This document shows, piece by piece, positions 28,035 through 38,328 of a stretch of 64,000 nucleotides of DNA. The notes under the pieces were generated by a model. That model did not search any database. It was not told the origin of the DNA and was given only the letters and a program-made list of their open reading frames with translations. The first letter of the stretch is position 1. Each line of letters opens with the position of its first letter. This stretch comes from Pandoraea cepalis. Its GTDB lineage: Bacteria > Pseudomonadota > Gammaproteobacteria > Burkholderiales > Burkholderiaceae. The stretch lies in contig NZ_CABPSL010000005.1 in NCBI RefSeq assembly GCF_902459665.1, forward strand, positions 1-64,000, given 5' to 3'. The position numbers and the translations under genes are program-made.

Positions 28035-28814
28035 TTACATGTCCTGGATTTCCTTGCCCAGCTTGCGCAGCTCCGCGGTATCGATCTTGCTCGCGCCCAA
28101 CGCTTCGAGATGCGCGCCAAGCTGGTTGAGCGCCGCCACCATCACATCGATCTTGTGCGCCTGATCGGTCGCGCTCTCGATCAGTCCGTGAATGGCAAGC
28201 GAGACGGGATCGTCGGCGTTCGGCGTAATGCCATAAGCGGAGAATTCCGGCTTGCGCCCGTGGTCGTTCGGCTTGGCTTGCGCGTCCTCGCGAGGCGCAT
28301 CGGGGCGAATGATGCGCGCGGGATTGCCCACCGCCGTGCCGCCGGCGGGCACCGCCTTCACCACCACCGCGTTCGAGCCGATCTTCGCGCCCTCACCCAC
28401 GGTGAAGCCGCCGAGCACTTTGGCGCCCGCGCCCACGATCACGCCGGGTGCCAGCGTCGGGTGGCGCTTCGCGCCGCGCGCAAGCGACGTGCCGCCGAGA
28501 GTGACGCCCTGGTAGATCGTGCAGTCGTCGCCAATGACGGCTGTCTCGCCGATCACCACACCCATGCCGTGATCGATGAAGACGCGGCGGCCAAGCGTCG
28601 CCCCCGGGTGGATTTCGATGCCAGTGAGGAAGCGCGCATATTGCGACACGTAGCGGCCAAGCCATTTGAAGCCGGATGTCCAGCATCCGTGGGCAACGCG
28701 ATGCAGCATCACGGCATGCAGGCCCGGGTAGCACGTGAAAACTTCCCAGTTGCTGCGGGCGGCCGGGTCTTTCTGTCGAATGGCGGCGATATCTTCGCGA
28801 AGACGGGTGAACAT
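28035..28814 (-). CDS. cysE: Serine O-acetyltransferase
   Basis: Acetylates serine with acetyl-CoA to give O-acetylserine, the precursor of cysteine. 259 residues from ATG at 28814 ([20 protein letters not shown]), preceded by AGGA; 71 upstream open codons are not family-like. The left-handed beta-helix hexapeptide repeats include [40 protein letters not shown] and [17 protein letters not shown]-terminal helical tail of about 85 residues with Asp/Glu and [12 protein letters not shown] is longer than usual. Confidence 0.94.
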   Translation of the reverse strand: MFTRLREDIAAIRQKDPAARSNWEVFTCYPGLHAVMLHRVAHGCWTSGFKWLGRYVSQYARFLTGIEIHPGATLGRRVFIDHGMGVVIGETAVIGDDCTIYQGVTLGGTSLARGAKRHPTLAPGVIVGAGAKVLGGFTVGEGAKIGSNAVVVKAVPAGGTAVGNPARIIRPDAPREDAQAKPNDHGRKPEFSAYGITPNADDPVSLAIHGLIESATDQAHKIDVMVAALNQLGAHLEALGASKIDTAELRKLGKEIQDM

Positions 28815-28962
28815 GAGTCTGAATTCGATCCTGTGATGTGCGACCGGCCGCTTTGGCGCGGATCGTCGCGGCGTTACCAGGGTCCCGCGCCCTTCGTGAA
28901 GGTCGCGCACGGCGGGCACACTGGGTACGGTGGGTGCAAAAAGCGCGGCGAGCGGTGACCGG

Positions 28963-29781
28963 TCACCGCCGGTGCTTGCGCTCCAGAATGTGCTTCGCGA
29001 CGCCGCGCAGAATGTTGACCTCCTCACGCTCCAGATGGCTCTTTGCGAAAAGTCTGCGCAGGCGCGTCATGAGCTTCTTCGGATTCTCGGGGTCCAGAAA
29101 ATCGAGTTCGACGAGCGCACGCTCCAGATGCACGAGCATGCCTTCGACGTCATCGCGTGTCGCCAGCGACGCATGCGCGGTGGCATCGAGCTCCGAGGGC
29201 AACACGGCCACCGTCGCGGCATGCGGCCCTTCGCCGCGCCCGCGCGCCAGACAGCCCATGCGCACTTCGTAAGCGATGAGTTGCACTGCCTGCGAGAGAT
29301 TGAGCGAGCTGTACACCGGGTTGGCGGGGATATGGACAAGCGCATTGCAGCGCTCGACATCGTCATTGGACAAACCCGTGCGCTCGCTACCGAACACGAA
29401 CGCCACCGCCTCGCCCTGCCCCGCGTGCTGCACTGCGATTGCGGCGCTCTCGCGCGGCTCGGCATTGGGCGGCCCGTATTCACGCGAACGCGCCGACAAG
29501 GCGACGGCCCAGCTCACGCCCTGCAAGGCCGAATCGAGATCGGGCACGACCCACGCATTTGCCAGCACGTCGTCGGCGCCGCTCGCGAGCGCCACGGCTT
29601 CCGGATCGCGCAGCACGTCGGCCCCCGCGCGCGGTGCGGCCAGGACCAGCCGGCCAAACCCCATCGTCTTGATTGCACGGGCGGCCGACCCGACGTTGCC
29701 GGGATGGCTCGTCTCGTTGAGCACGAAACGCACTTGATCGAACAACGACGACGCGGGATGGGCAACAGCAGACTGTGACAT
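28963..29781 (-). CDS. trmJ: tRNA (cytidine/uridine-2'-O-)-methyltransferase TrmJ
   Basis: SPOUT-family enzyme that 2'-O-methylates position 32 of tRNAs, using SAM. 272 residues from ATG at 29781 ([16 protein letters not shown]). The SPOUT knot motifs are [34 protein letters not shown] and [18 protein letters not shown]. The C-terminal part ([19 protein letters not shown]) is the TrmJ-type dimerisation tail rather than that of TrmL. Divergent from suhB. Confidence 0.92.
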   Translation of the reverse strand: MSQSAVAHPASSLFDQVRFVLNETSHPGNVGSAARAIKTMGFGRLVLAAPRAGADVLRDPEAVALASGADDVLANAWVVPDLDSALQGVSWAVALSARSREYGPPNAEPRESAAIAVQHAGQGEAVAFVFGSERTGLSNDDVERCNALVHIPANPVYSSLNLSQAVQLIAYEVRMGCLARGRGEGPHAATVAVLPSELDATAHASLATRDDVEGMLVHLERALVELDFLDPENPKKLMTRLRRLFAKSHLEREEVNILRGVAKHILERKHRR

Positions 29782-30213
29782 GAGGCAGTGATGAGGAGTG
29801 GAAACAGAGGCATGCGAAAACACGACGCGCCGTCACCGGGATCGGAACCGGTCCACGCTTGTCATTCGGCTCGGCCGGCCGTTCAACGGCAAACGTCGCT
29901 ATTTTGCCCTGAATCGCGAACGCTGCGGGCGGTCATGGTGGCCCCGATCGCCGGACCTCGCCGGTACTGCCATGAAACCGCCAAACCCCGAAAAAGGGTC
30001 AGAAGCAGGCGCGAAACCCGAAGACGTCTCAGCGCAGGCGCCGCGTTTTTGCTAAAATGCGCGTTTTCGTCCTTGCAAACGAGCCGCCACCCGGTGCGCG
30101 GCGCTTGCGGGGCATCGCTCTTGCTCAATTTGTTCGCTTTGTCTGCCATGCCTGACGGCCGGCCCAGAGGGGGTCGCGCGTACCGACGGCAATGGCCTTA
30201 ACAGGAATCTGTC
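29782..30213 (+). promoter_or_regulatory. Divergent promoter region of trmJ and suhB
   Basis: A 432-base gap. An extended -10 TG-C-TAAAAT lies at 30050-30058, giving suhB a leader of about 150 nt. No riboswitch or RNA gene was recognised. A 137-codon frame across the gap is rejected because it lacks an SD and any family resemblance. Confidence 0.5.
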
Positions 30214-31080
30214 ATGCAGCATCCCATGCTCAATATCGCGGTGAAGGCCGCGCGCCGCGCCGGCAACATCATCAGCCGCGCCTCTCTCGACATCGACACT
30301 GTCAAGGTCACCAAAAAGCAGCACAACGACTTCGTGACGGAAGTGGACAAAGCGGCTGAGCAAGCGATCATCGAAACCCTTCTGCAAGCCTATCCGGACC
30401 ACGCCATCCTCGCCGAAGAATCGGGTGAGGAACATGGCAAGTCGGGTTCCGAATACCAGTGGATCATCGATCCGCTCGACGGCACCACCAACTTCATTCA
30501 CGGCCTGCAATACTATTGCACGTCGGTCGCGCTCGCCCACAAGGGTATCGTTTCGCAAGCCGTGATCTACGATCCGACCCGCAACGAACTGTTTACCGCA
30601 TCGCGTGGCCGTGGCGCCTTTCTCGACGGCAAGCGCATTCGCGTGTCGCGCCGCGATCGTCTGGCCGATGGCCTGATCGGCACCGGCTTCCCGTTCCGCG
30701 ACCTGCAAGGCGTTGAGAACTATCTGAAGATGTTCGGCACGATGACCGAGCATTGCGCGGGCATCCGCCGTCCGGGCGCGGCGGCACTCGATCTGGCCAA
30801 CGTCGCGGCCGGCCGCATGGACGGTTTCTTCGAGCAGGGCCTGAACGCGTGGGACATGGCGGCCGGCAGCCTGCTGATTACCGAAGCCGGCGGTCTGGTC
30901 GGCAACTACACCGGCGAATCGGACTTCCTGTTCGAAGGCGAAGTCCTCGCGGGCAACCCGAAGATCTACGCGCAGATGGTCAAGCTGCTCGAAGGCTATT
31001 CGCGCGCCAAGCGTCCGGTGTCGCCGGCCAGGGCCAGCGCCGCCAGCGCGGTTGCCTCGGAAGGCAACCTGCCGTCGTAA
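30214..31080 (+). CDS. suhB: Inositol-1-monophosphatase family protein SuhB
   Basis: Mg-dependent inositol monophosphatase; SuhB in E. coli also acts in rRNA transcription complexes. 288 residues. Metal-site motifs are AEES (67-70), DPLDGTTNF (86-94) and [17 protein letters not shown]-terminal extension after residue 265 is Ser/Ala-rich. AGGAA precedes the ATG. Monocistronic: its own promoter upstream, terminator downstream. Confidence 0.95.
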   Translation: MQHPMLNIAVKAARRAGNIISRASLDIDTVKVTKKQHNDFVTEVDKAAEQAIIETLLQAYPDHAILAEESGEEHGKSGSEYQWIIDPLDGTTNFIHGLQYYCTSVALAHKGIVSQAVIYDPTRNELFTASRGRGAFLDGKRIRVSRRDRLADGLIGTGFPFRDLQGVENYLKMFGTMTEHCAGIRRPGAAALDLANVAAGRMDGFFEQGLNAWDMAAGSLLITEAGGLVGNYTGESDFLFEGEVLAGNPKIYAQMVKLLEGYSRAKRPVSPARASAASAVASEGNLPS

Positions 31081-31121
31081 GGCGTGCGCAGGGGCGCTGG
31101 ATGTGATGGCGCCCCCCTCGC

Positions 31122-31162
31122 AAAAAACCCCGGCGATGCTCGCGCATCCCGGGGTTTTGTGT
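31122..31162. terminator. Bidirectional terminator between suhB and gltX
   Basis: AAAACCCCGG (31124-31133) and GATGC pair with GCATC and CCGGGGTTTT (31149-31158). A-run before and T-run after suit both convergent genes. Confidence 0.9.
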
Positions 31163-31211
31163 TTCCGGCGCCGCCGCTGGCGGCCCGGAAAGCGCTCGCA
31201 CGCTGTGCTCC

Positions 31212-32603
31212 TCAGGCGCCCAGACGCGCCAGCACCGTATCGCGGCCAAGCAGTTCGAGCACCGCGTCGATGGCCGGCGTGTGCGTCGTGCCAACCACGA
31301 GCAGACGCACCGGCATCGCGAGCTGCGGCATCTTCATGCCATGCTGGGCGAGCGTGGCCTTGAATGCCGGCGAGATGGCCGCCTTCGTCCACTCGGGCAA
31401 CGCCGCCAGCGCCACGCCAAGATCCTTCACGGCCGCGCGCGCGGTATCCGTCATGTGCTGGGCCAGATCGTCGTTCGACGGTGCCGGCTTGCGATAGAAC
31501 ATTTCGGCGCTCGCCGCGATGTCCTTGATCGTGTTCGCCCGGTCCTTGAACAGCCCGACCACACCTGCGAGCGACGGACCGCCTTCGATCGACACGCCCG
31601 CCTTCTGCAGGAACGGCTCGGTCAGCCCGGCCAGGCGCTCGTTATCCGCCTGCTTGAGGTACTGGTTGTTCATCCACAGCAGCTTTTCGGGATTGTGCTG
31701 TGCGGGCGACTTGCCCAGATGATCGAGGTCGAACCACGTCACGAACTGCTCGCGCGAGAACACTTCGGCATCGCCGTGCGCCCAGCCCAGCCGTGCCAGA
31801 TAGTTCACCACCGCCTCGGGCAGGAACCCTTCCTCGCGATACTGGACAACGCTCATGGCGCCGTTGCGCTTGGACATCTTTTCGCCCTGGTCGTTAAGCA
31901 CCGTGGGCAGATGGGCGTAGATCGGCGGCTGCTTGCCGAGTGCTTCGAAGATGTTGATCTGACGCGGCGTGTTGTTCACATGGTCGTCGCCACGAATCAC
32001 GTGCGTAATGTCCATGTCGATGTCATCGACAACCACACAGAAGTTGTAGGTCGGCGTGCCGTCCGGACGCGCGATCACAAGGTCGTCGAGCTCGTCGTTC
32101 GAGATTTCGATGCGGCCCTTGACGGCGTCTTCCCACACCACGCTGCCCGCGAGCGGGTTCTTGAAGCGCAACACCGGCTGCACACCGGCCGGCGGCTCGG
32201 GCAGCACCTTGCCCGGCTCCGGACGCCAGCGACCGTCGTAACGTGGCTTCTCACCGCGCTCGCGCTGCTGCTCGCGCAGCTCGTCGAGGGCTTCCATGCT
32301 CATGTAGCACGGATAGACGTGACCGGCGGCCTTCAGTTGCTCGAGCACTTCGCGATAGCGGTCCATGCGCTGCATCTGGTAGAACGGACCTTCGTCGTAA
32401 TCGAGGCCGAGCCATTCCATGCCTTCGAGAATGACCTGCACGGCTTCCGGGGTCGAACGCTCGAGATCGGTGTCTTCGATGCGCAACACGAACGCGCCGT
32501 GATTGTGACGCGCGAAGGCCCACGGATAAAGAGCGGAACGGATGTTGCCCAGATGGATGAAACCGGTCGGGCTAGGCGCAAAGCGGGTGCGGACAGTGGT
32601 CAT
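31212..32603 (-). CDS. gltX: Glutamyl-tRNA synthetase
   Basis: Class I synthetase charging tRNA-Glu, 463 residues (E. coli 471). The HIGH-equivalent HLGN is at residues 17-20 in [25 protein letters not shown] is near residue 240 in [16 protein letters not shown] at 32603 is the family start but has no SD of its own. The frame is open for 12 codons upstream. The stop codon of a small upstream ORF overlaps this ATG (ATGA), and a terminator hairpin lies between promoter and start, suggesting leader control. Confidence 0.96.
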   Translation of the reverse strand: MTTVRTRFAPSPTGFIHLGNIRSALYPWAFARHNHGAFVLRIEDTDLERSTPEAVQVILEGMEWLGLDYDEGPFYQMQRMDRYREVLEQLKAAGHVYPCYMSMEALDELREQQRERGEKPRYDGRWRPEPGKVLPEPPAGVQPVLRFKNPLAGSVVWEDAVKGRIEISNDELDDLVIARPDGTPTYNFCVVVDDIDMDITHVIRGDDHVNNTPRQINIFEALGKQPPIYAHLPTVLNDQGEKMSKRNGAMSVVQYREEGFLPEAVVNYLARLGWAHGDAEVFSREQFVTWFDLDHLGKSPAQHNPEKLLWMNNQYLKQADNERLAGLTEPFLQKAGVSIEGGPSLAGVVGLFKDRANTIKDIAASAEMFYRKPAPSNDDLAQHMTDTARAAVKDLGVALAALPEWTKAAISPAFKATLAQHGMKMPQLAMPVRLLVVGTTHTPAIDAVLELLGRDTVLARLGA

Positions 32604-32683
32604 GATTTGGCGTGGGTGCATCGCGTCGGCGACAAACAAAAACGCCCGCGGCGGAGGGTCTCGCGCAGGCGGGTCGCCAACAT
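32600..32683 (-). CDS. Candidate 27-codon leader ORF overlapping the gltX start
   Basis: An ATG (32683-32681) a few bases after the predicted transcription start opens a frame of 27 Arg-rich codons, beginning [15 protein letters not shown]. Its TGA stop overlaps the gltX ATG as ATGA. The frame runs through the terminator-like hairpin 32643-32671, so translating ribosomes would disrupt it. The peptide has one Glu and no run of one amino acid. Real expression is a hypothesis; the geometry is read directly from the sequence. Confidence 0.35.
   Translation of the reverse strand: MLATRLRETLRRGRFCLSPTRCTHAKS
32633..32671 (-). terminator. Terminator-like hairpin in the gltX leader
   Basis: On the minus strand CGCCTGCG (32671-32664) pairs with CGCGGGCG (32650-32643), 8 bp with one G-U, and is followed directly by TTTTTGTTTG. 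An outer GGCGAC/GTCGCC pair flanks it. Since the gene upstream of gltX is divergent, no leftward transcript other than the gltX leader needs ending here; it looks like an attenuator. Confidence 0.6.
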
Positions 32684-32695
32684 TCGGAAGCTGGC

Positions 32696-32704
32696 ATTAT
32701 ATCA
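32696..32704 (-). promoter_or_regulatory. Extended -10 promoter of gltX
   Basis: TG-A-TATAAT on the minus strand (32704-32696), a perfect -10 with the TG extension. Predicted start near 32689, 86 bases before the gltX ATG. Confidence 0.65.
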
Positions 32705-32837
32705 GCCACTTGCGCGCACTCACCGAGAACGTGAGGTCGCCCCCCCTTGTGCGCCTTACTTCGTCGATCGGTGATAACGTCGGATACTTCACCATTCGAT
32801 GACGGTCCGATCACGGTCGTATTCTGCTTCTCCTGCC

Positions 32838-33614
32838 ATGTCCATCCCGATCCTCGCGCTCCGCGAATACTGCCCGACCGATCGCACCGACACGCATGAC
32901 TTTCATCAGGTCGTGATCGGACTGTCCGGGCGCATGTCGATGTCGCTGGACGGCAACGCCACGCAATACGGGCGTGTAGGCGCGCGCAACGGCGTGGTGA
33001 TTCCAGCCGGCGTGCGGCATGAGTACCGGGGCGACGGCCCCAACCGACAAGTCGTGCTGGATGTGCCGTCGCGTCTGGCGACGACGACAGGCTCGCAGCG
33101 CGCGTTTGCGCATGAGGCTTTTTTCACGCTCGACGCGAACCTGCTGGCAATGGCCCGGCGCGTGAGCGCGCGCATGGACGGCGAGCGTCCCCTGAGCGCG
33201 AACGACCCCGTCGTGCGTGCTTGGCTGGGCGCCCTCACGGCGCGGCTGGCGTCGTCCCGCCCCGCACAGCGTTCCGTTCGGCTGGACCTGGCGCGCATCG
33301 ACGCCCGACTGCGCACTGCGCTGGCAACGCCACCAAGTACGGGAACGCTGGCACGGGAAGCCGGCATGAGCGTGCGTCATTTTCATGATGCCTTTGTCGC
33401 GATCACCGGCGAGACGCCTCACCAGCATCTGATGCGCCTGCGGCTCGCACGTGCGGCCACATTGCTGAGCACCGGCGACGCAACGCTCGCCGACATCGCC
33501 CTGGAGGTCGGCTTCAACGACCAAAGCGCCCTGTCCCACGCGTTTCGCCAGCACTACGGCCAGCCCCCCGCCGCGTGGCGGCGCCAGCGCCTCGCCCGCG
33601 GCCCTTCAGGCTAA
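32838..33614 (+). CDS. AraC family transcriptional regulator
   Basis: 258-residue regulator: an N-terminal cupin-like sensor domain (HQVVIGLSGRMSMSLDGNAT and NGVVIPAGVRHEYRGDG) and a C-terminal AraC domain with two helix-turn-helices (GTLAREAGMSVRHFHDAFVA and LADIALEVGFNDQSALSHAF, ending HYGQPPAAWRRQ). ATG at 32838 is used because the sensor domain starts right after it; SD is weak. It precedes the phosphoethanolamine transferase by 228 bases in the same direction and is divergent from gltX. The effector and targets are unknown; control of the neighbouring transferase is a possibility only. Confidence 0.88.
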   Translation: MSIPILALREYCPTDRTDTHDFHQVVIGLSGRMSMSLDGNATQYGRVGARNGVVIPAGVRHEYRGDGPNRQVVLDVPSRLATTTGSQRAFAHEAFFTLDANLLAMARRVSARMDGERPLSANDPVVRAWLGALTARLASSRPAQRSVRLDLARIDARLRTALATPPSTGTLAREAGMSVRHFHDAFVAITGETPHQHLMRLRLARAATLLSTGDATLADIALEVGFNDQSALSHAFRQHYGQPPAAWRRQRLARGPSG

Positions 33615-33842
33615 GTCGATCGGTCGGACACCGGCACATTGGTCGGAATGCGCCGAATAACGAATAGAATTCGCCCAAAAATATTCGCATCCACGACACC
33701 AATCTCCCAATTTCTGGTCGAATTGCGGCGCTGACCGGTGCCAGACGCCACGCCGCATGCCAACCGGAACTGGCACGGCGCCGGACAAGCGGCCATCGAC
33801 AGGCACGCAACGACGTGCGCGACGCATTGGGAGACACGCACC

Positions 33843-35507
33843 TTGAAACCACTTCTCTACCGCCTGCTCATTGCACTGGGCGGCCTGGCCCTGTTCTGGG
33901 CGTTCGGCATGCTCAGCGCCAAAGAGTACGGCAAGAGCGCGGCGCTCATGGCAACCGCCCTACCCGGGCTCACGGGCTTGTGCCTGATGCTGCGCACGCG
34001 CCCGGCATGGCTGAGCGCGACAACGCTGGGCATCGTTGCCGTCTTCTTTCTCGACGCAGCCACCAAAGGGTTTCTGCGCGACTACTTCGGTCTGCGCCCG
34101 AACCATCTGCTGGTCCTGCAAGCGGTGTTCAACACGAACCCTTCGGAAGCCAGCGAGTTCCTCCGCCACCACTGGCGCGACCTCGCCGAGGCAAGCGGGG
34201 TCTTCGCCGTGCTGATGTCGGCGGTCGTCGTGCTCGAGCGCCGCCTGTCGCGGGCGGAGGCCGCGAACGCTTTACCGCCAATGCAACGCCGCAGCCAAAT
34301 CGCCGTGACCAGCCTGCTCCTGGGCTTTTTCGCGCTGCATCTGAATCCGACGATGGCCAAGGAAAACCCGCTGCTCTACTGGCCGATCCGCTATCTCGAC
34401 TACCAGCGACAACTCGCGCATGCCGACACGCTTCAACGCGAACTCGACCGCAACATGGCGCAGCGCAACGATTGGCGCGTGCAGTATCGGGGGCCCGCGC
34501 GCAAGACCGTTGTGTGGGTGATCGGCGAGAGCCTGAACCGCAACAACATGTCGCTCTACGGCTACGCGCGCAACACCACGCCGATGCTCGACGCATTGCG
34601 GCGCGAACTCACGGTCTTCCGTGACGTGGTGTCGTCCGAGCCCGCGACCATGGCCTCCCTCATCAAGATGCTCACACCCGCAAGTCTCGCCGATCCCGAC
34701 GCCTGGACGCATCAGCCCGATCTCGTCATGCTCGCCAAGGAGGCGGGATATCGCACCTACTGGATCTCGAATCAGGCGCCCAACGACGGCTGGTTGGGAC
34801 TCGTCGCCAATCGCGCCGACGAGCGGGTCTTCATCAACAAGGGCTTGGGGCGCGGCGAGAACAATTACGACGGCAACCTGTTGCCGGAGGTCGAAGCCGC
34901 ACTCGCGAGCGACGCCCCCCGCAAGCTTATCGTCGTGCATCTGCTCGGCGCGCATCCGACCTACGATATGCGTTACCCGGAGGCCTTTGCACGCTTCGAC
35001 AACACAGACGATGCCGTCGTGCGCCAACTCGCGACGCAAGGTCGGTCGCTCTGGGTGCGTCGCTTGCGCAACGAATATGACAACGCCATCGCCTACAACG
35101 ATTACGTGGTCGCCAGTCTGATCCGCAAGACCATGGCGGCCCCGGCGACGTCTGACGCCAGCCTGCTGTTCAGCTCAGACCACGCCCAGGAGGTTGGCCA
35201 CACGCGCAATCACACAGGGCAGTCTGTCGCCGATGCCTCCGGCTACGAGATCCCGATGTTCGTCTGGACGCGAGACAGGATCGATGCGAAGCGGCGCGCA
35301 ACGCTGGAATCCCGGCCCTATCAAACCGATCAGCTCGACCACACCATGCTCGGCCTGCTCGACATCGACACGACTTACTACAATGCGTCGCACGACGTGA
35401 TGAGCGACGCGTTTGCCCCGGCAGCGCGCAGCATCAACGCACGCCCGTATCGAGCATCCATGGATATGGCGTCGGCCGACGGGGCAACAAAAAAGCCGAT
35501 GCGATAG
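33843..35507 (+). CDS. Phosphoethanolamine transferase, inner membrane sulfatase-like
   Basis: Membrane-anchored alkaline-phosphatase-superfamily enzyme that transfers phosphoethanolamine to LPS, either lipid A or core. The start is TTG at 33843, because GGGAGA lies about 10 bases upstream and the first membrane helix follows at once; a GTG at 33738 would add 35 non-family residues. Four to five membrane helices occupy residues 1-175. The periplasmic catalytic domain has metal ligand Glu229 (IGESLNRNNMSLYGYARNTT), nucleophile Thr269 (SSEPATMAS) and Asp446-His447 (SSDHAQEVGH). 554 residues. By sequence it is closer to CptA-like core transferases than to EptA, with moderate certainty. Its last codons form part of the gabD terminator. 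Confidence 0.86.
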   Translation: MKPLLYRLLIALGGLALFWAFGMLSAKEYGKSAALMATALPGLTGLCLMLRTRPAWLSATTLGIVAVFFLDAATKGFLRDYFGLRPNHLLVLQAVFNTNPSEASEFLRHHWRDLAEASGVFAVLMSAVVVLERRLSRAEAANALPPMQRRSQIAVTSLLLGFFALHLNPTMAKENPLLYWPIRYLDYQRQLAHADTLQRELDRNMAQRNDWRVQYRGPARKTVVWVIGESLNRNNMSLYGYARNTTPMLDALRRELTVFRDVVSSEPATMASLIKMLTPASLADPDAWTHQPDLVMLAKEAGYRTYWISNQAPNDGWLGLVANRADERVFINKGLGRGENNYDGNLLPEVEAALASDAPRKLIVVHLLGAHPTYDMRYPEAFARFDNTDDAVVRQLATQGRSLWVRRLRNEYDNAIAYNDYVVASLIRKTMAAPATSDASLLFSSDHAQEVGHTRNHTGQSVADASGYEIPMFVWTRDRIDAKRRATLESRPYQTDQLDHTMLGLLDIDTTYYNASHDVMSDAFAPAARSINARPYRASMDMASADGATKKPMR

Positions 35508-35520
35508 CTCGCATCGGCTT
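35491..35520 (-). terminator. Intrinsic terminator of gabD, inside the end of the convergent gene
   Basis: AAGCCGATGCGA (35493-35504) pairs with TCGCATCGGCTT (35509-35520) around TAGC. On the minus strand TTTTTTGTTG follows. The loop contains the TAG stop codon of the phosphoethanolamine transferase (35505-35507), so the terminator is shared with coding sequence. A second hairpin (35532-35558, stem GTTATCTGC) lies between it and the gabD stop. Confidence 0.85.
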
Positions 35521-35573
35521 GCGACCCGACCGTTATCTGCTGCCTTGTCGCAGATAACCCGGGCCGGCCCGCG

Positions 35574-37007
35574 TCAGGCCTCCAGCCGCGACACGAACTT
35601 CGGCTGCAGGTACGCTTCGAGCGCTTCCGGGCCGCCTTCCGAACCGTAGCCGCTGTCCTTCACACCGCCGAACGGCACTTCCGGCAGGGCCAGCCCCGAA
35701 TGGTTGATCGTCAGCATACCGGTCTCGACGCGCGCCGACAGGCGATGCGCCGTGCCCTGCGACGTCGTGTACGCATATGCTGCCAGGCCGTACGGCAGAC
35801 GGTTCGCCTCGGCAATGGCTTCCTCTTCCGTATCAAACGGATTGACGATCGCGACCGGGCCGAACGGCTCTTCGTGCATGATCTTCGCGCTCAACGGCAC
35901 GTTGCACAGCACCGTCGGCGCGTAGAAGTGACCGCCTTCAGCCGCACGCTTACCGCCGGTTTTGAGCTGAGCGCCTTGGGCCACCGCATCGTCGACGATC
36001 GCGCTGATCGCCTCGAAACGCTTGCCATTGACCAGCGGCCCCATCGTCGTTTCCGGATCCAGCCCGTTACCCACGCGCACCGCTTCGGCGGCCTTCACGA
36101 AGGCGTCGACGAACTGATCGTACACGCCGCGCTGCACGAGGAAACGAGTCGGTGCGATACACACCTGACCGGCGTTGCGGAACTTGCCGGCGGCAAGATT
36201 GCGCACGGCGGCAGCGATATCGGCATCGTTGAAAATCAGCACCGGCGCATGCCCGCCGAGTTCCATCGTCACACGCTTCATGTGCAGACCGGCCATCGCC
36301 GCCAGTTGCTTGCCCACCGGCGTGGAACCCGTGAACGACACTTTGCGGATCGTCGGATGCGGGATCAAATACGACGAAATTTCGGCAGGCACGCCATACA
36401 CGAGGTTCAGAACACCGTCGGGCAGTCCGGCGTCGGCGAAGGCGCGAATCAACCCGGCCGGCGAGGCGGGCGTTTCTTCCGGGGCCTTGACGATCACCGA
36501 GCAACCGGCGGCCAGCGCGGCCGAGACCTTGCGCACCACCTGATTGACCGGGAAGTTCCACGGCGTGAATGCCGCCACCGGACCGACCGGCGTCGGGATC
36601 ACCATCTGGTAGACATTCGGCACACGGGCCGGCACCAGACGGCCGTAGGCCCGCTTGCCCTCTTCCGCGAAGAATTCGATGATGTCGGCCGCCGAGAGCA
36701 GTTCGCCCTTGGCTTCGCCGATCGGCTTGCCCTGCTCCATCGTCATCTGACGTGCGATGTCGCCGACGCGCTCACGCAGCAGACCGGCGGCCTTGCGCAT
36801 GAGCTTGGCGCGCTCGAACGGTGCGATTTCGCGCCATTTGGCAAAGCCCGCTTCCGCCGCCGCGAGGGCAGCGTCGAGATCCGGCTGGGTCGCTCGCGCG
36901 ACGGTTCCGATGGTTTCGCCAGTGGCCGGGTTTTCGATCGGCAGCGTGAGACCTTCCGCGCCTCCCTTCCACTGCCCGTTAATGAAAAGCTCTACGTTGT
37001 GCGACAT
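35574..37007 (-). CDS. gabD: NAD(P)-dependent succinate-semialdehyde dehydrogenase
   Basis: Aldehyde dehydrogenase of 477 residues that oxidises succinate semialdehyde to succinate, the last step of GABA degradation. Signatures are [32 protein letters not shown], the catalytic Glu in [14 protein letters not shown] and the catalytic Cys283 in [15 protein letters not shown] at 37007 is preceded by GGAGA; the 12 residues open upstream are discarded. No gabT or gabP is adjacent, so the substrate is inferred from similarity to GabD; related aldehydes are possible. Confidence 0.9.
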   Translation of the reverse strand: MSHNVELFINGQWKGGAEGLTLPIENPATGETIGTVARATQPDLDAALAAAEAGFAKWREIAPFERAKLMRKAAGLLRERVGDIARQMTMEQGKPIGEAKGELLSAADIIEFFAEEGKRAYGRLVPARVPNVYQMVIPTPVGPVAAFTPWNFPVNQVVRKVSAALAAGCSVIVKAPEETPASPAGLIRAFADAGLPDGVLNLVYGVPAEISSYLIPHPTIRKVSFTGSTPVGKQLAAMAGLHMKRVTMELGGHAPVLIFNDADIAAAVRNLAAGKFRNAGQVCIAPTRFLVQRGVYDQFVDAFVKAAEAVRVGNGLDPETTMGPLVNGKRFEAISAIVDDAVAQGAQLKTGGKRAAEGGHFYAPTVLCNVPLSAKIMHEEPFGPVAIVNPFDTEEEAIAEANRLPYGLAAYAYTTSQGTAHRLSARVETGMLTINHSGLALPEVPFGGVKDSGYGSEGGPEALEAYLQPKFVSRLEA

Positions 37008-37127
37008 GCTGAAGTCTCCGGTTGGCAACACGCCCAACAGCATAACGCAGGCGGCGGATTCCTGTTGCCCTGCCAGCGCGCTCAGGCCGGTGCGTTTCCC
37101 GGCGCCCCCGCAGACATCTCATCACAT

Positions 37128-37183
37128 GAAACAAAAGGGCCGACAGTGCCGGCAACGTTCCACGTTGCCGCACTGCCGGCCCT
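37128..37183 (-). terminator. Long intrinsic terminator of hisC
   Basis: A stem of about 21 base pairs in three blocks (37136-37142 with 37177-37183, 37144-37149 with 37170-37175, 37151-37158 with 37162-37169) and a T-run on the minus strand (TTTTGTTTC at 37128-37136). Confidence 0.92.
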
Positions 37184-37243
37184 CAGGGGGAATGATCGTC
37201 CCCCCGCGTCGTCTTGCGTGACGTCGAGACGTCCCAAGCCACG

Positions 37244-38314
37244 TCAGCCCGCCAGAATTTCCTTCAACGCATCCGTGAACGCAACGCACTCCGCTTCCGT
37301 GCCGACTGTGATGCGAAGGAACTGCGCCACGCGCGCCTGCTTGAAGTGGCGCACGATGATCGAGCGCTCCCGCAGCGCCGACGCCAGCTGGGCTGCGTCG
37401 TGCAACGGGTGACGCGCGAACACGAAGTTCGCCGTCGACGGCAGCACCTCGAAACCCAGCGCCGACAAGCGCGTCACGAGGGCCTCACGGCTTGCGATTA
37501 CCGCCCGACGCGTTGCGTCGAAATACGCCTCGTCTTCAAGGGCGGCCACGCCGGCTGCCTGCGCAAGACGGTCGAGCGGGTACGAGTTGAAGCTGTTCTT
37601 GACGCGCTCGAGCGCTTCGATCAGATCCGGATGCCCGATGGCGAAGCCCAGACGCAGCCCCGCCAGCGAGCGCGACTTCGAGAGGGTCTGAACCACGAGC
37701 AGGTTCGGATACTTCGCGATCAATTTCGCTGCGCTCTCGCCGCCGAAGTCAATGTAGGCCTCGTCGATGATGACCACCGAATCCGGATTTCCCGCCAGCA
37801 AACGCTCGATCTCGCCACCGGCCAGCAGGCGACCTGTCGGCGCGTTCGGATTCGGGAAGATGATGCCGCCGTTGGGCTTGAGGTAGTCGTCGACGCGAAT
37901 CTCGAACGTGTCCGTCAGCGGCACGTTCTCGAACGCCACGCCGTACAGCCCGCAGTACACCGGGTAGAAGCTGTAGGTGATGTCCGGAAACAGAATCGGC
38001 TTGTCGTGCTTCAACAATCCCTGAAACACGTTCGCCAGCACTTCGTCGGACCCATTGCCCACATGCACGTTGGCCACTTCCAGACCGAACCGCGTGGCGA
38101 TGGCCTGCTTGAAGCGGCGGGCGTCGGGATCTGGGTACCGCTTGAGCGCGTCGGCATCGCCGCCGAGCGCCTCGCGAATCGCGGCGAGCACGCGCGGCGA
38201 CGGGCCGTACGGGTTCTCATTGGTATTGAGCTTGATGAGACGCTGCATCTGCGGCTGCTCACCGGGCACATAGGGCGTCAGATCGGCAACGCCCGCGCTC
38301 CAGAATCGACTCAT
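37244..38314 (-). CDS. hisC: Histidinol-phosphate aminotransferase
   Basis: PLP-dependent class I/II aminotransferase, 356 residues, expected to convert imidazole acetol phosphate to histidinol phosphate. Family segments are [31 protein letters not shown], the Asp/Tyr pair in IIDEAYIDF and the PLP-lysine region [21 protein letters not shown] at 38314 ([20 protein letters not shown]); the frame is open far upstream through metZ. It lies 14 bases after metZ and must be co-transcribed with it behind the SAM riboswitch. Being outside a his operon, it may be a second copy with aromatic or methionine-salvage transaminase activity; this is inference. Confidence 0.92.
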   Translation of the reverse strand: MSRFWSAGVADLTPYVPGEQPQMQRLIKLNTNENPYGPSPRVLAAIREALGGDADALKRYPDPDARRFKQAIATRFGLEVANVHVGNGSDEVLANVFQGLLKHDKPILFPDITYSFYPVYCGLYGVAFENVPLTDTFEIRVDDYLKPNGGIIFPNPNAPTGRLLAGGEIERLLAGNPDSVVIIDEAYIDFGGESAAKLIAKYPNLLVVQTLSKSRSLAGLRLGFAIGHPDLIEALERVKNSFNSYPLDRLAQAAGVAALEDEAYFDATRRAVIASREALVTRLSALGFEVLPSTANFVFARHPLHDAAQLASALRERSIIVRHFKQARVAQFLRITVGTEAECVAFTDALKEILAG

Positions 38315-38328
38315 GACGGCCACTCCGC

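Noticed and set aside
29788-30201. 137-codon ORF between trmJ and suhB
   Set aside because: No SD, mixed composition, covers the suhB promoter; no recognisable domain.
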